Origin: an uncultured Lachnospiraceae bacterium
GTDB taxonomy: Bacteria > Bacillota > Clostridia > Lachnospirales > Lachnospiraceae
Assembly (NCBI GenBank): GCA_946566685.1
Contig: CAMNXA010000001.1
Coordinates: forward strand, 124,001 to 188,000
Direction: 5' to 3'
DNA length: 64,000 nt
Part shown: piece after piece, positions 18,721 to 28,405 of the stretch
Layout: every line of letters begins with the position of its first letter
Position numbering within the stretch: position 1 is the stretch's first letter
Position numbers and translations under genes: made by a program
Notes under the pieces: model-generated
The model's database searches: none
What the model was told of the DNA's origin: nothing
The model's input: the letters and a program-made list of their open reading frames with translations, nothing else

Positions 18721-20223
18721 TCACTTGTTAAGCAATACTTTTGATAAATACTTCCATTTCAATAATAAAACCGTCCCTATACTAACTAATATACATACGA
18801 CACCTTCTTTCAATATTTGCATCATAAAATCTATCCACGTAATATAATTTGCCGTACCAAAGGTTCTATTTAAAATAATAACTAAAAATAGAGCAACACC
18901 TCCAATCACTAAATGATCTAACCACAACATATTTCTTTTCCCCATAACCTGATATACAATTTTGGCTGTTTTAGGTATAAACAATGCAAACGTTGAAAAA
19001 ACTGTTGCAAACAACACTCCTTCAATCCCCCAATGCCGAACCAATAAAATTGACAATAATAGATTAACTATCCCTTCCTGAAGAGAAAACCATTTACTCT
19101 CTTTATATAGGCCGGCTCCCTCCCTTATAAGATAAAGAATGTCGCGAGTTGTCACATGAATTAAATAAACAGATAATAAAATAGTACATGTACTGCTCAA
19201 TTGGAAATCTTTTCCAATCCATAACGAGACAAAATCATTAATATTTAACGCAAATAATGTTACTGAAACAATGGCAACAATCATATGATATGCTATAAAC
19301 ATCTGGAAATAATCATACAAATGTGAATCTTTTCTATCTATCATTAACCCTATTTTCGTCCTATAATTTTCATCTACTTTATTTATGATGGTTGCAATAT
19401 ATCCTATTACAGTATTATAAGCATGATAAGGAGTTATCAGCATAATATTTGTGATTGAAAGAATTATCATATCAATACTTCCATTTAACAGTCCAGCAAT
19501 TTTAAGTACAAATATATCTCCCGTCATAGTTTCTGGTTCAAAATCCGGCTCTGCTTTTTTCCCTTTCACTCCGTCACAGAATTTCCAAATTAAAATAGTA
19601 TAAATAATTCCCATAACTAGATTTCCAACGCATCCAATTACCAGAACTACATATATGGATGGATGAAAAAAGGTAATTAAGGTCATCTCAACAAATATGA
19701 TAATTATGGATGCAATGCCATCTACTATATCCGTAAAATATTTATAATCATATATACTTAAAAGCGTTTTCGATGCCACACTGGTAAAATAAGGAATTAC
19801 AAGTCTCAATCCAAACAGAAATAAAATTCCCCCCGCCTCTATCATTGACAATGCTATCCTATTAATAACAAATGGATATATAATTGCCACACATCCCAAA
19901 AAAACTAACATCTTTAGTGCGACTTTTTTCATAGACAGCCTAAGTCCCATAAAAAGAGCAATAATTTTTTCAATATTCTTCCGGTTAATCGACTCATACA
20001 ACCGGAATTGATATGCCATGCCCATTCCACTCTCCAAAAGAGAAAAATATGTAAAAATCTGGTTTGCCGTTTGAAATACTGCATTTACTTCACTCCCATA
20101 CCTTGTAATAAAAACTTTTGTTCTCACCATCATTAAAATTGCATATATAAAATATAAAAACAGGTTAATTATTATTCCTATTTTACGATACACTTCTTTT
20201 TTGACATACATTTCTTTTACCAT
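18721..20223 (-). CDS. Wzx-type polysaccharide flippase (MOP superfamily)
   Basis: The protein has 500 residues with 12-14 helices. The N-terminal pattern (RKIGIIINLFLYFIYAILMM, then RTKVFITRYGSEVNAVFQT) fits MOP-family PST/Wzx lipid-linked oligosaccharide flippases. It would move the completed repeat unit across the membrane. It overlaps the upstream GT-C gene by seven bases. No clear ribosome binding site was seen, so translation probably depends on coupling. Base composition is AT-rich like its neighbours, unlike the genes left of 16.7 kb. Confidence 0.82.
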   Translation of the reverse strand: MVKEMYVKKEVYRKIGIIINLFLYFIYAILMMVRTKVFITRYGSEVNAVFQTANQIFTYFSLLESGMGMAYQFRLYESINRKNIEKIIALFMGLRLSMKKVALKMLVFLGCVAIIYPFVINRIALSMIEAGGILFLFGLRLVIPYFTSVASKTLLSIYDYKYFTDIVDGIASIIIIFVEMTLITFFHPSIYVVLVIGCVGNLVMGIIYTILIWKFCDGVKGKKAEPDFEPETMTGDIFVLKIAGLLNGSIDMIILSITNIMLITPYHAYNTVIGYIATIINKVDENYRTKIGLMIDRKDSHLYDYFQMFIAYHMIVAIVSVTLFALNINDFVSLWIGKDFQLSSTCTILLSVYLIHVTTRDILYLIREGAGLYKESKWFSLQEGIVNLLLSILLVRHWGIEGVLFATVFSTFALFIPKTAKIVYQVMGKRNMLWLDHLVIGGVALFLVIILNRTFGTANYITWIDFMMQILKEGVVCILVSIGTVLLLKWKYLSKVLLNK

Positions 20224-22085
20224 AATGAATCATAGCCAATTAGTTTAAGTTCTGTATACCAAACCTCATTGTCATCCAACACGTAACAACTCAAATTTGG
20301 AAAATCCTTCTCTATTTTAGGGTTTCTATCATAGGTCACAATAATATCATTTGCTTGTACCAAATCCGGATAATCGTCCTCAATTCTATACTCATAAAAA
20401 TAGAACTGCAATACAGAAAAAACATACCAATTCTGATCTACTTTTCTGTCATCATATGCAAATATATGCCCAATATTTATATTTGCTTGTTCTAAAAGTT
20501 CTTTTTGTGCATAAGAAGCTAATACCATACTTGATACATCTTCCCGTATAGGTTCATTATAATTCACATTTGCATTTTGATATCCTATCAACAGCAGCAT
20601 AACAATCGGTGTAACTGCTAAACTTTTATATTTTGTTCCATAATATATTATACATGAAAAAAACATAAATATTGCGCAATACAAAATACACTTATAATAG
20701 AACTCAGCCGTGATACGTTCTCTTTTCTCTGATAAATAAGTAAAAAGGAATCCTGCTGCCGCCTCATTTTCCTTAATAATCGGGACAACCAAATGAATAA
20801 ATGAAAATATCATTATAATCCAACCGTAAATGGCTTTCCTAATGCAAGAACGATATTCCTTTTTTTCCAATAAATAAATCCCCGCTAAAATAAATGGCAT
20901 AGAAAACACATTCCAATATCTTACATAACAAAGAGCCTTATAGCAATACGCTTTTCCCATTTCATTTGTATTCCATGTAGAATACATCTCTGAAAACCAA
21001 CTAGAAACTAAAAACGCTGCAAAAGTTGCTCCAACAGCTAATCCAGATATTGTAATAATAATATTTAAATAAATATTTGCTTTTTTTGTTTCTTTAATAG
21101 CATCAAATATATACTTCATGATTGCAACAACAGCAGCTAAAAAAAGACCTCCTGTCAACAAAGATTGTACACTGATATGTCCAATCAACATGTCAAACCA
21201 AATATTCCATGCTTTTGCATCTATCATATTCCACTCAAACCCCAGACGGACTGATGCATTTATTAATTTTCCACCCGATAACCTCCATATACCATTTTGA
21301 TATAATTCAATAAATTTTCGTGCCAACAAAATAATCGGAATAACTATTATCGACCAAAATAATCTCTTCTTCCTTTTATAAATCAATATCCCTAAAACAG
21401 AAATAAATGATGCTATTATCATTGCAAGCGCTCTTGTATGCAGGAGTGAAGCATAAAAAACAGCAGCTATATATGCAAAAAAATACAACATATATTTATA
21501 CAAACATTCTATATGTTCTGCCATTTTACACACCAATATAATAATTATCCAAAGCATAATATCTAAAACAACATCATTTATAATATTTGTATCATTATTT
21601 GGATGCAAAGGAATTGTACATATTATTGCTACTTGCAGCAATATTGCTTTTGATGAAAAGCCCAAATAATATTTGCCAATATAATAGGAAATACTAAATA
21701 TCACACATTCTCTAAGGCAACGGGTAAAAACCAGAATGATTCGGTAAATCATTATAGGTGACAAATGTAACATAAATAATGGAGCAAATATTATATAATA
21801 GCCAAATCCATAATAACCAGATTTATCTATTACACCGCTCCAATCATATCCCGCCAATGATGCCGCTCCAACAATTGTCCCCAACTCGTCTGTTGTAGTA
21901 TGTAATGGGTAGGTCGTAAAAAGAGGCCAAGATAAAAATAATGAAAAAACAACCATCAAAAAGACTATTACAAATATCTCATGATGATTTATGAATTCTT
22001 CCATTTTTTTACCAAACATTTTCACTATATAAACTCCGTACAATTTTCTAAAAATTCCAATACCATAAAGATCATGATTAATCAT
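20217..22085 (-). CDS. GT-C-like polytopic membrane protein (same family as the protein at 31715-33574)
   Basis: The protein has 622 residues with about 12 helices. The first external loop reads TTDELGTIVGAASLAGYDWS and then YYGFGYYIIFAP. The protein encoded at 31715-33574 has the matching DEFG...ALGYDWS...YYSFGYGIILTP, so both belong to one family with a conserved acidic pair and YDWS motif in the catalytic-loop position. A C-terminal external domain of about 90 residues follows. A role as lipid-phosphate-sugar-dependent transferase is inferred. It overlaps the upstream GT4 gene by eight bases. Strongly AT-rich. Confidence 0.55.
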   Translation of the reverse strand: MINHDLYGIGIFRKLYGVYIVKMFGKKMEEFINHHEIFVIVFLMVVFSLFLSWPLFTTYPLHTTTDELGTIVGAASLAGYDWSGVIDKSGYYGFGYYIIFAPLFMLHLSPIMIYRIILVFTRCLRECVIFSISYYIGKYYLGFSSKAILLQVAIICTIPLHPNNDTNIINDVVLDIMLWIIIILVCKMAEHIECLYKYMLYFFAYIAAVFYASLLHTRALAMIIASFISVLGILIYKRKKRLFWSIIVIPIILLARKFIELYQNGIWRLSGGKLINASVRLGFEWNMIDAKAWNIWFDMLIGHISVQSLLTGGLFLAAVVAIMKYIFDAIKETKKANIYLNIIITISGLAVGATFAAFLVSSWFSEMYSTWNTNEMGKAYCYKALCYVRYWNVFSMPFILAGIYLLEKKEYRSCIRKAIYGWIIMIFSFIHLVVPIIKENEAAAGFLFTYLSEKRERITAEFYYKCILYCAIFMFFSCIIYYGTKYKSLAVTPIVMLLLIGYQNANVNYNEPIREDVSSMVLASYAQKELLEQANINIGHIFAYDDRKVDQNWYVFSVLQFYFYEYRIEDDYPDLVQANDIIVTYDRNPKIEKDFPNLSCYVLDDNEVWYTELKLIGYDSLW

Positions 22086-23193
22086 CCAAATATCGGACTA
22101 TCTCTTTGGCCATATTAATCGGCTGAAAATTCTTGCAAGCAGATTGCTGCCCGTATTTTGCAATTGTTTTATACTTCTCACGATTTTGAGCAATGTCATA
22201 AATACAAGCGCAAAATTCTTGTTTATCTCTAAATAACAAACCATTCTTCTGATTTGAGATAAGTTCACTAGTTCCTGCCGCATCTCTTCCCACAACCAAT
22301 AAACCCGAAATCATTCCTTCTACTGTCACCCTCCCGAATCCCTCTGACCTAGAATTCATCAATAAAATATCAGCTTGTTCTAGAGCCGTTAAAATGTTGT
22401 CCATATAAGGAATAATTGTAACATTGCTTTCAAGAGAATTTTGCAATATATATGTATTCAAGTCCTCCAGATAATCTTCTGAAGAATTACCCACTAATGT
22501 TAAATGACAATCGACAATTCTTCGCGCACTCTCAATAAATTCCACTGATTCCTTTGTTCCTTTTGCCTCACATAATGTTCCTATCTGAATCAGTTTAAGA
22601 GTTGATTGTTCTAAAATCTCATGATGTTCTATATAATAATCATCCTTACCTACACCGTTATAAATCACTTTATAGGATTTCAATTTATATAATAAAGTGT
22701 ACTTTTTTGCAATTGCCTGAGATATAAATACTACTTTAGTACTGGTTTCTAACAATTTCTTCATTCGTATCTTTTTTCTATACTCAAATCCAAAATCCTC
22801 TTCCATAAATTCTCTTATATAATACACATGCTTTATATTTAATTCTTTCGCCGTTCTTGCACCAATATCAACGGCCGAAGAGTTTGAAATAATATAGTCA
22901 TATTTTTTCTCTTTTAATCGTCTCTTTAATTTTTGTACCGCCAAAAAATTTACAGTTTCTTTTATTATTTCTTTCCACTTTATTTTCTTCCCAATGGTTC
23001 TGAAATCAGGGTAATAAAACAAACTTATATAAGCAATATCTCTGGCTTTCAAGGTTTTTTCCATTGTACTAGGATAAGGTAATAGCACTTCAATTTCCCA
23101 TTTATATATATCTTGCAAGATTTGTACTAACGTGAGCATCGAAATGCTTGAACCATTTTTACCACTTTCATGTGATACAAATAAAACTTTCAT
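22078..23193 (-). CDS. GT4 glycosyltransferase (GT-B fold)
   Basis: The protein has 371 residues from ATG 23193, which starts MKVLFVSHESGKNGSS as GT4 enzymes do and avoids overlap with the upstream gene. The C-terminal donor-binding domain has the retaining GT4 signature SRSEGFGRVTVEGMISG (E-x7-E, EGFGRVTVE) and an LIQIGTLCEAKG strand. It would transfer a sugar from an NDP donor in the cytoplasm. The sugar specificity cannot be read from sequence. Confidence 0.88.
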   Translation of the reverse strand: MKVLFVSHESGKNGSSISMLTLVQILQDIYKWEIEVLLPYPSTMEKTLKARDIAYISLFYYPDFRTIGKKIKWKEIIKETVNFLAVQKLKRRLKEKKYDYIISNSSAVDIGARTAKELNIKHVYYIREFMEEDFGFEYRKKIRMKKLLETSTKVVFISQAIAKKYTLLYKLKSYKVIYNGVGKDDYYIEHHEILEQSTLKLIQIGTLCEAKGTKESVEFIESARRIVDCHLTLVGNSSEDYLEDLNTYILQNSLESNVTIIPYMDNILTALEQADILLMNSRSEGFGRVTVEGMISGLLVVGRDAAGTSELISNQKNGLLFRDKQEFCACIYDIAQNREKYKTIAKYGQQSACKNFQPINMAKEIVRYLDD

Positions 23194-23207
23194 TTCCCTT
23201 ACATTTC

Positions 23208-24353
23208 CTAACATTCGTTCGCATACTTTTCCATTACATTCTTTATTGCTTCTAAATATCCAAATTTGTTTTTTTGATCCGGCTCTAAATAACCACCCTC
23301 TCCCCACTCATTCCACGCAAAAATGAAGATATAATCATTCTCATATTCTAATTTTGACTTTTTAACTAATTTGTCAAAATATAGCTCGAATTTTTCAGGC
23401 GATGCATTTTGATATATAGTCCCCCGATCTCCCTTTCGAGGCGTATTATCCCAATCAACAAATGCTCCTGGAATACATTTGTTACTTACTGGTTTATGCT
23501 GTAATATAGCATTCCACACCTTATCATAATCTTCTTTAAAATCCATATTGACAAATGCGACACTTGTCCAATCCCGCCATGGCAAAATTACATTTAAAAA
23601 TTTCTTCATTTCTTTAGACAATTTATTGCATAACAAAGTACCTTTTTTCTTTTTCCATTTACGCGCAAAAAGAGGTTGATATTCTATATGATATTTGAAA
23701 CGGGAATCACTGTTTCTAATGTCTTCAAGGTCAGAATATTGATTAGCAAATGCAATGCCACTAAAACCGGTTTCTATCGCCAATTCATTCCAATAATCTA
23801 GCATCTCATTTAAACAATGAATTATATCTGGTCTATAAATAACAAGTAACGGCTTATTATCTTCTTTTATATATCTATCATCTTTAAAAAATGGCAAAAA
23901 ATATTCAAAATGCTTTTTCCATTCACCTTTATCTCCATATTTTTGTTCAAAAATGATTTTTGCTTTTGAATCTACCCATTGTGTTGTCCAGTTTTCATTA
24001 GCCCAACATAAGCAAAAAGGTATATTTAAGTCTTTATTCTCTAAAAATTGTTCGACAGGTTTCTCTAATAATAAGTGTCCGCCAAACCAATAATGATATA
24101 TACAAAATCCATAAATACCATATTCTTTTGCCAATCCGATCTGCCATTTTTTTATATTATCATCTAACAGATTATAATAATTATCATTAAGAGGAATACG
24201 CGGTTGATTATGTCCAGCATATAATGCCTTTGCTCTTTTCACATTTACCCATTCTGTAAATCCTTTTCCCCACCACTTATTGTTTTCTTCAATTTCATGA
24301 TATTGAGGCAAATAGAATGCAATAATTTTGGGCTGTTTTCCAATCTCCGACAT
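23208..24353 (-). CDS. WbsX-like protein (GH99-like domain), polysaccharide biosynthesis
   Basis: The protein has 381 residues, a full-length WbsX domain. Diagnostic stretches are AFYLPQYHEIEENN, WWGKGFTEWVNV, CWANENWTTQWV and the C-terminal FAWNEWGEGGYLEPD. WbsX proteins resemble GH99 endo-mannosidases in fold but occur in O-antigen and capsule loci, where a transferase or trimming role is assumed; the biochemical role is poorly known. AAGGAG is ten bases before the ATG. It lies between two GT4 genes in the AT-rich block. Confidence 0.85.
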   Translation of the reverse strand: MSEIGKQPKIIAFYLPQYHEIEENNKWWGKGFTEWVNVKRAKALYAGHNQPRIPLNDNYYNLLDDNIKKWQIGLAKEYGIYGFCIYHYWFGGHLLLEKPVEQFLENKDLNIPFCLCWANENWTTQWVDSKAKIIFEQKYGDKGEWKKHFEYFLPFFKDDRYIKEDNKPLLVIYRPDIIHCLNEMLDYWNELAIETGFSGIAFANQYSDLEDIRNSDSRFKYHIEYQPLFARKWKKKKGTLLCNKLSKEMKKFLNVILPWRDWTSVAFVNMDFKEDYDKVWNAILQHKPVSNKCIPGAFVDWDNTPRKGDRGTIYQNASPEKFELYFDKLVKKSKLEYENDYIFIFAWNEWGEGGYLEPDQKNKFGYLEAIKNVMEKYANEC

Positions 24354-24379
24354 ACTATATAAACTCCTTTTTTGAAGGT

Positions 24380-25561
24380 TTACTCCAATAAGTCTTCTAT
24401 AAAATTCCTTTTTTCCAATTTCATTCGCTGATTCATTATAACCATAGCTTCCGCAACGCGTTTTTCATATAAACTTAATTTCTCATCATCACATAAATAA
24501 GCAATTTCTCTCGCAATTGCAGTATCATCTGTTGGATAGGCATAACGCACCGCAGATCCTATTACTTCTGGGATAGATGTGGTATTTGAAGCAACACATG
24601 TTTTTCCATATGTGGCAGCTTCCAAAACTGGCAAACCAAATCCTTCATTTTTTGACATATATAATACAAACTTACAATTTATGTATAAGCCTGCCAGTTC
24701 TTCGCTAGAGACATACCCCAATAATATTGCATCCCTTTTAATAATTTTTCTATCTAAATTGGGCAGCTTACATAAATTATTAAATACATTTCTATTTATC
24801 CCAGTTATTACAAGTTTCACCAAACTATCAGGATTCGCTTTTTTATATTCCGAAAATCCCAACAGTGCGTGGCTTAAATTCTTTAATGGTCTTGCACCAC
24901 TGACAAATAAAATATAATCGTCACAAAAATCCTTTGTAAAAACAGGCGTTTTATTTGCATCAAATGATTGATAATACCAAGATATTTTTACACGTTTGTC
25001 CTCCGCTAAAATATGTTGCATCGAATAATTAGAAACCGTATACACTTTATCTAAAGACTTTAGGCATTTTTTTAAAGCAGGCCTTTTTAGTATTTTTTTT
25101 ATAAGATTATCCACTATAAAACTTTTCAGTGGAAATAAAATCTTTTCAATTCCATTACTATAATATTTTTCTGTATAATCAACTGTATAATGTAAAAAAC
25201 GTACATCATGTAGCGTAGCGCAAATTTTTAATGTTGGATTCCGCTTTCGTATTTTTACAATATCTCTTAAATCCCTTAACCATCCTAGCATGGGATAATA
25301 TAAAATACTCTTCTCTTCAAAATCTGATATATTTATTATAGCTTTAACATTTTTCCAAATAAGATTATCGTATTTATACAACTCTGGCTCATTTTCATTT
25401 GATGGAACAAACCAGCTGGGACATAGAAGAATTATTTTTATTTGATCATTATCTAATTGCAACAACTCGCCAATAATATTTCTTGTGTAATTTCCTCCCC
25501 CATGATATTCCACACCGTCCTTTTGTGGTAATGCACTAAAAAAATCTATATATATGTTCAT
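24380..25561 (-). CDS. GT4 glycosyltransferase
   Basis: The protein has 393 residues. The N-terminal domain has the GGGNYTRNII loop near the start. The C-terminal domain has ILFVSGARPLKNLSHALLGF, and the donor-site motif KNEGFGLPVLEAATYGKTCV contains the paired glutamates of GT4 enzymes. The SIPEVIGSAVRY stretch is also typical. It likely adds one residue of the repeat unit. AT-rich and in line with its neighbours. Confidence 0.88.
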   Translation of the reverse strand: MNIYIDFFSALPQKDGVEYHGGGNYTRNIIGELLQLDNDQIKIILLCPSWFVPSNENEPELYKYDNLIWKNVKAIINISDFEEKSILYYPMLGWLRDLRDIVKIRKRNPTLKICATLHDVRFLHYTVDYTEKYYSNGIEKILFPLKSFIVDNLIKKILKRPALKKCLKSLDKVYTVSNYSMQHILAEDKRVKISWYYQSFDANKTPVFTKDFCDDYILFVSGARPLKNLSHALLGFSEYKKANPDSLVKLVITGINRNVFNNLCKLPNLDRKIIKRDAILLGYVSSEELAGLYINCKFVLYMSKNEGFGLPVLEAATYGKTCVASNTTSIPEVIGSAVRYAYPTDDTAIAREIAYLCDDEKLSLYEKRVAEAMVIMNQRMKLEKRNFIEDLLE

Positions 25562-25616
25562 GATTTCTGGTAATACCCCTCTCCTAGTCAGACAATTGTT
25601 CTATAGATTTTTCGGT

Positions 25617-26396
25617 TTATCCTGCTAACTTTTTTATTAGTCGTCTCACCCACCTCAATGGTAACAATGCCCTGCTTTGTAAAATATGAATATATTTTTC
25701 ATACCTTTCCCTCTCCGAATAAAATGTTACATCATAATAGTTTTCCAAATGTTCCATGTCCTGAAATCTATTTATAATATCCCTCTTCTCCGCTAATACA
25801 TAATATCTATTAGCATACTTTTTCCCTACATACAGATAACCACTTTCTGTTACTATATTTTCCCACGCAACATATCCAGGATTTTCTGCTGATGGTTCGT
25901 CTGACTCGAGACACAGTATCCAAGGCCGGTATTGTTTAAAATCCATGCCTTTAAGACATTGCTTTTCCCATCCTTCAACATCTATTTTTAAAAAATGAAT
26001 AGTTTGATTAGGCTGAATGTATCTATCACAAACTTCCTTCAAGGTCCATACCGGGATAATAGATGAGTACATACCCCTAACATGCTTGTTTGTTATATCA
26101 AAACTCGCTGATTCTCCTTTTCCATGCAATTTCATTTCTCCATGTACGTCACTAATTCCAATCATAAGGTTAATGTCATTGGGCCTGTCCATCGCATATT
26201 TTGGCGCATATAAAGATTGTGGCTCAATATTTATTCCACCCCCCCCCCTTACAGAAAAAAACTTCGTCACTGAATCAAATACCGGATCATTAGCTCCTAC
26301 GTCAATCCAAAAAATATTTGTTTCTGGCTTTAGTACATGATATAAAATGATGTCTTCCATCGTTTTTTCATGAGAAAAGCTTAATAAATATTCCAT
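25617..26396 (-). CDS. FkbM-family methyltransferase with an internal G10 tract
   Basis: The protein has 259 residues. The SAM-binding region is FWIDVGANDPVFDS, followed by RGGGGINIEPQ, KIDVEGWEKQCLKG (motif IV region) and ILCLESDEP. FkbM enzymes O-methylate sugars. In this family the fold position occupied here by RGGGG usually reads G-W-x-G before the INIEP strand. Here the coding strand carries ten consecutive G residues (26239-26248) encoding the glycine run. The frame is open as sequenced, but any change in tract length not a multiple of three would truncate the protein within about the first quarter. AGGAG is 11 bases before the ATG. Confidence 0.85.
   Translation of the reverse strand: MEYLLSFSHEKTMEDIILYHVLKPETNIFWIDVGANDPVFDSVTKFFSVRGGGGINIEPQSLYAPKYAMDRPNDINLMIGISDVHGEMKLHGKGESASFDITNKHVRGMYSSIIPVWTLKEVCDRYIQPNQTIHFLKIDVEGWEKQCLKGMDFKQYRPWILCLESDEPSAENPGYVAWENIVTESGYLYVGKKYANRYYVLAEKRDIINRFQDMEHLENYYDVTFYSERERYEKYIHILQSRALLPLRWVRRLIKKLAG
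26239..26248 (-). repeat. Homopolymer G10 tract inside the FkbM methyltransferase gene
   Basis: Ten consecutive C residues on the plus strand, G on the coding strand, at codons 50-54. It stands out in a gene that is otherwise about two-thirds A+T. Tracts of this length are prone to slipped-strand mispairing. Confidence 0.9.
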
Positions 26397-26423
26397 TTGC
26401 GTGTTGACTCCTTTTTTATATTT

Positions 26424-27509
26424 TTACTCTCTTGCACTGTCAATCAGATCAAACCATTGTTTTGCAGCTTTTTCCCAGCTATATACTGATAAAATCTTTT
26501 CTGCACTATCTATCCGCATGGATAATACTTCATTCAAGTCAATGTTACCTCTATCAGCATCTATGTAATACACGCTGTCTGCATATATTTCATGCATAAC
26601 AGGAATATCCGAAACAATTGCCTTGCTTCCGAGCGCTAATGCTTCTAACGGTGGTATTCCAAATCCCTCTATATAAGACGGGTATAACAACGCCTTACAA
26701 TTTTTCAATAAATATTTCATATAACTATCCGATATATGCCCAAGATATATAATATTTTTCTTTTCCTTCAACCCATCTACAATATTATCCGGAAGCCTTC
26801 CTGCAATCACAAAATATTCCTTCATAATTTCAGCTTCCTCTAAAACCCATTGTAAATTTTTATGAGGATTCAATTTTGCAATAAAAAAGAAATAGTTCTT
26901 TTCAATTATTCTTGAGTCTGCCTGTTCATCACGTTCCTCAATATTGTTAATATGTTCCCATCCATTACCAATAACGGCTACATTTTTTGATTTAAAATGA
27001 AAATTTCCACATAGTTCTGCTTTGGAAAATTCCGATACAGTAACAAGTTTTTGCGCAGTACATTCCTTAATAAAGATTTTGCTTTTATACCATATTTTAT
27101 CTATAAACTGTCCAAATTTTACTTTTATTCTTTCTTTAAAAGAAAAATGAAATGGATATTTGTAATTTTGCAATAAAATCGTGTCATGAATTGTCGTTAT
27201 AGAGTCTTGTACCCACTCAGCCCGATTAGTCAAATTTACATTTAATCCTTTTCTTTTTCTAACATAGGATCCATATACAAATAACCCCCAAATTGGACCT
27301 GACACCTCCCTTTTTCTCCCACGATCTTCCCATGTACATATCTCTATGTTTGATAGCCTTGGAACTTTGTTCGCATTACGCGGTACCACCAGTATCGCTT
27401 CTCCCGGCTTAAAATATTGATCTATTCTTTTTACTATTTCCATCGCGTATCTTGGTACTCCATAAATACGTTCTTTTGTGAAATAACCATTAATATACAC
27501 CGTTTTCAT
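26424..27509 (-). CDS. GT4 glycosyltransferase
   Basis: The protein has 361 residues. It starts with MKTVYINGYFTKERIYGVPR, has the mid-domain TVSEFSKAEL, and the donor-binding half contains FFIAKLNPHKNLQWVLEEA and PSYIEGFGIPPLEALALG, with the EGFGIPPLE signature of the Mtf/WbdA-type GT4 group often acting on mannose or rhamnose. AAGGA is nine bases before the ATG. The sugar donor is not known. Confidence 0.88.
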   Translation of the reverse strand: MKTVYINGYFTKERIYGVPRYAMEIVKRIDQYFKPGEAILVVPRNANKVPRLSNIEICTWEDRGRKREVSGPIWGLFVYGSYVRKRKGLNVNLTNRAEWVQDSITTIHDTILLQNYKYPFHFSFKERIKVKFGQFIDKIWYKSKIFIKECTAQKLVTVSEFSKAELCGNFHFKSKNVAVIGNGWEHINNIEERDEQADSRIIEKNYFFFIAKLNPHKNLQWVLEEAEIMKEYFVIAGRLPDNIVDGLKEKKNIIYLGHISDSYMKYLLKNCKALLYPSYIEGFGIPPLEALALGSKAIVSDIPVMHEIYADSVYYIDADRGNIDLNEVLSMRIDSAEKILSVYSWEKAAKQWFDLIDSARE

Positions 27510-27530
27510 TTTACTTTATCCTTACTTTCT

Positions 27531-28388
27531 CTATGTCCATTCTTTAATATCTCTCTTTGAATTCCCCCATTCGTTTCCATATGTCCGCCTCTTTACCGCA
27601 CAATATTTACAAAGTGGAATTGGCTGCGTCAGTTTTCTGATCACTTCTTCCGTGCTATAGTTTTGATAGATATCAATGCCGTCTTTTTCTGTAACCGGAA
27701 TATTTTTGTTAAAATAATTATTAAATCGATCCATGCATGCCGCATAAGAACAGGTATAAAGATGACCACGCGCCAGATTAATGCAATGTCCTGCCATATG
27801 ACAATGCGTAAATCCATATATTTCATCCTGACTCCCCGTCTCATCCAATGGCAATTTATACTGTTTCTTTTTAAGAAATTTTGTTCTTCCTTTATAAATA
27901 ATCTTAACCTTTCCTTTATGTACCTTCATAAGTTTTTTGATTTTCTCATAATCAAATTTCACCGGATACTTTGTGATTTCTATCACAATGTTATATCGAT
28001 AACATATATCCCAAAACTCTTGATCCATTTTATCCAATAGAAAGCCGTTCGTTATAATATAGATTGGCAGTTTTTTGTATGCTTGTCTGGCGATAACAAG
28101 CATCTCATTGATGTTGGCATGTAATAGCGGCTCTCCACCTAAAATATAAAAGCGTTTAACACAATCATCCGGCAATAATGCACTCGTTCTCCTGACATCT
28201 CTTCTGAAATCCTCCACATCAATAAACCATTTTTCTGCAATAGGCGAAAAGTGTGTACAGCCTTTACAATTTAAATTACAATGACTAACTAAATCTATCT
28301 CAATAGAATCTATCTGGGTGACCTTTTTCTTCAAATTTTTAGGCAGCCAGCTTTTATATGGTCTTTGAATATAATTAATAATCTTCAT
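27531..28388 (-). CDS. Radical SAM enzyme in a glycan cluster
   Basis: The protein has 285 residues from ATG 28388, chosen because GTAGGA lies directly upstream; a GTG at 28409 overlaps the preceding stop. The [4Fe-4S] motif CNLNCKGC (C37, C41, C44) is preceded by IEIDLVSH. YILGGEPLLH is the GGE motif and IITNGFLL another standard strand. Further cysteines (HCHMAGHCINLARG, TCSYAAC and PLCKYCAVKRRTYG) may bind an auxiliary cluster, as in SPASM/twitch proteins. Its position between GT genes suggests a radical modification of a sugar or lipid-linked glycan. The substrate is unknown. Confidence 0.8.
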   Translation of the reverse strand: MKIINYIQRPYKSWLPKNLKKKVTQIDSIEIDLVSHCNLNCKGCTHFSPIAEKWFIDVEDFRRDVRRTSALLPDDCVKRFYILGGEPLLHANINEMLVIARQAYKKLPIYIITNGFLLDKMDQEFWDICYRYNIVIEITKYPVKFDYEKIKKLMKVHKGKVKIIYKGRTKFLKKKQYKLPLDETGSQDEIYGFTHCHMAGHCINLARGHLYTCSYAACMDRFNNYFNKNIPVTEKDGIDIYQNYSTEEVIRKLTQPIPLCKYCAVKRRTYGNEWGNSKRDIKEWT

Positions 28389-28405
28389 AATTTGTCCTAC
28401 CCTCT

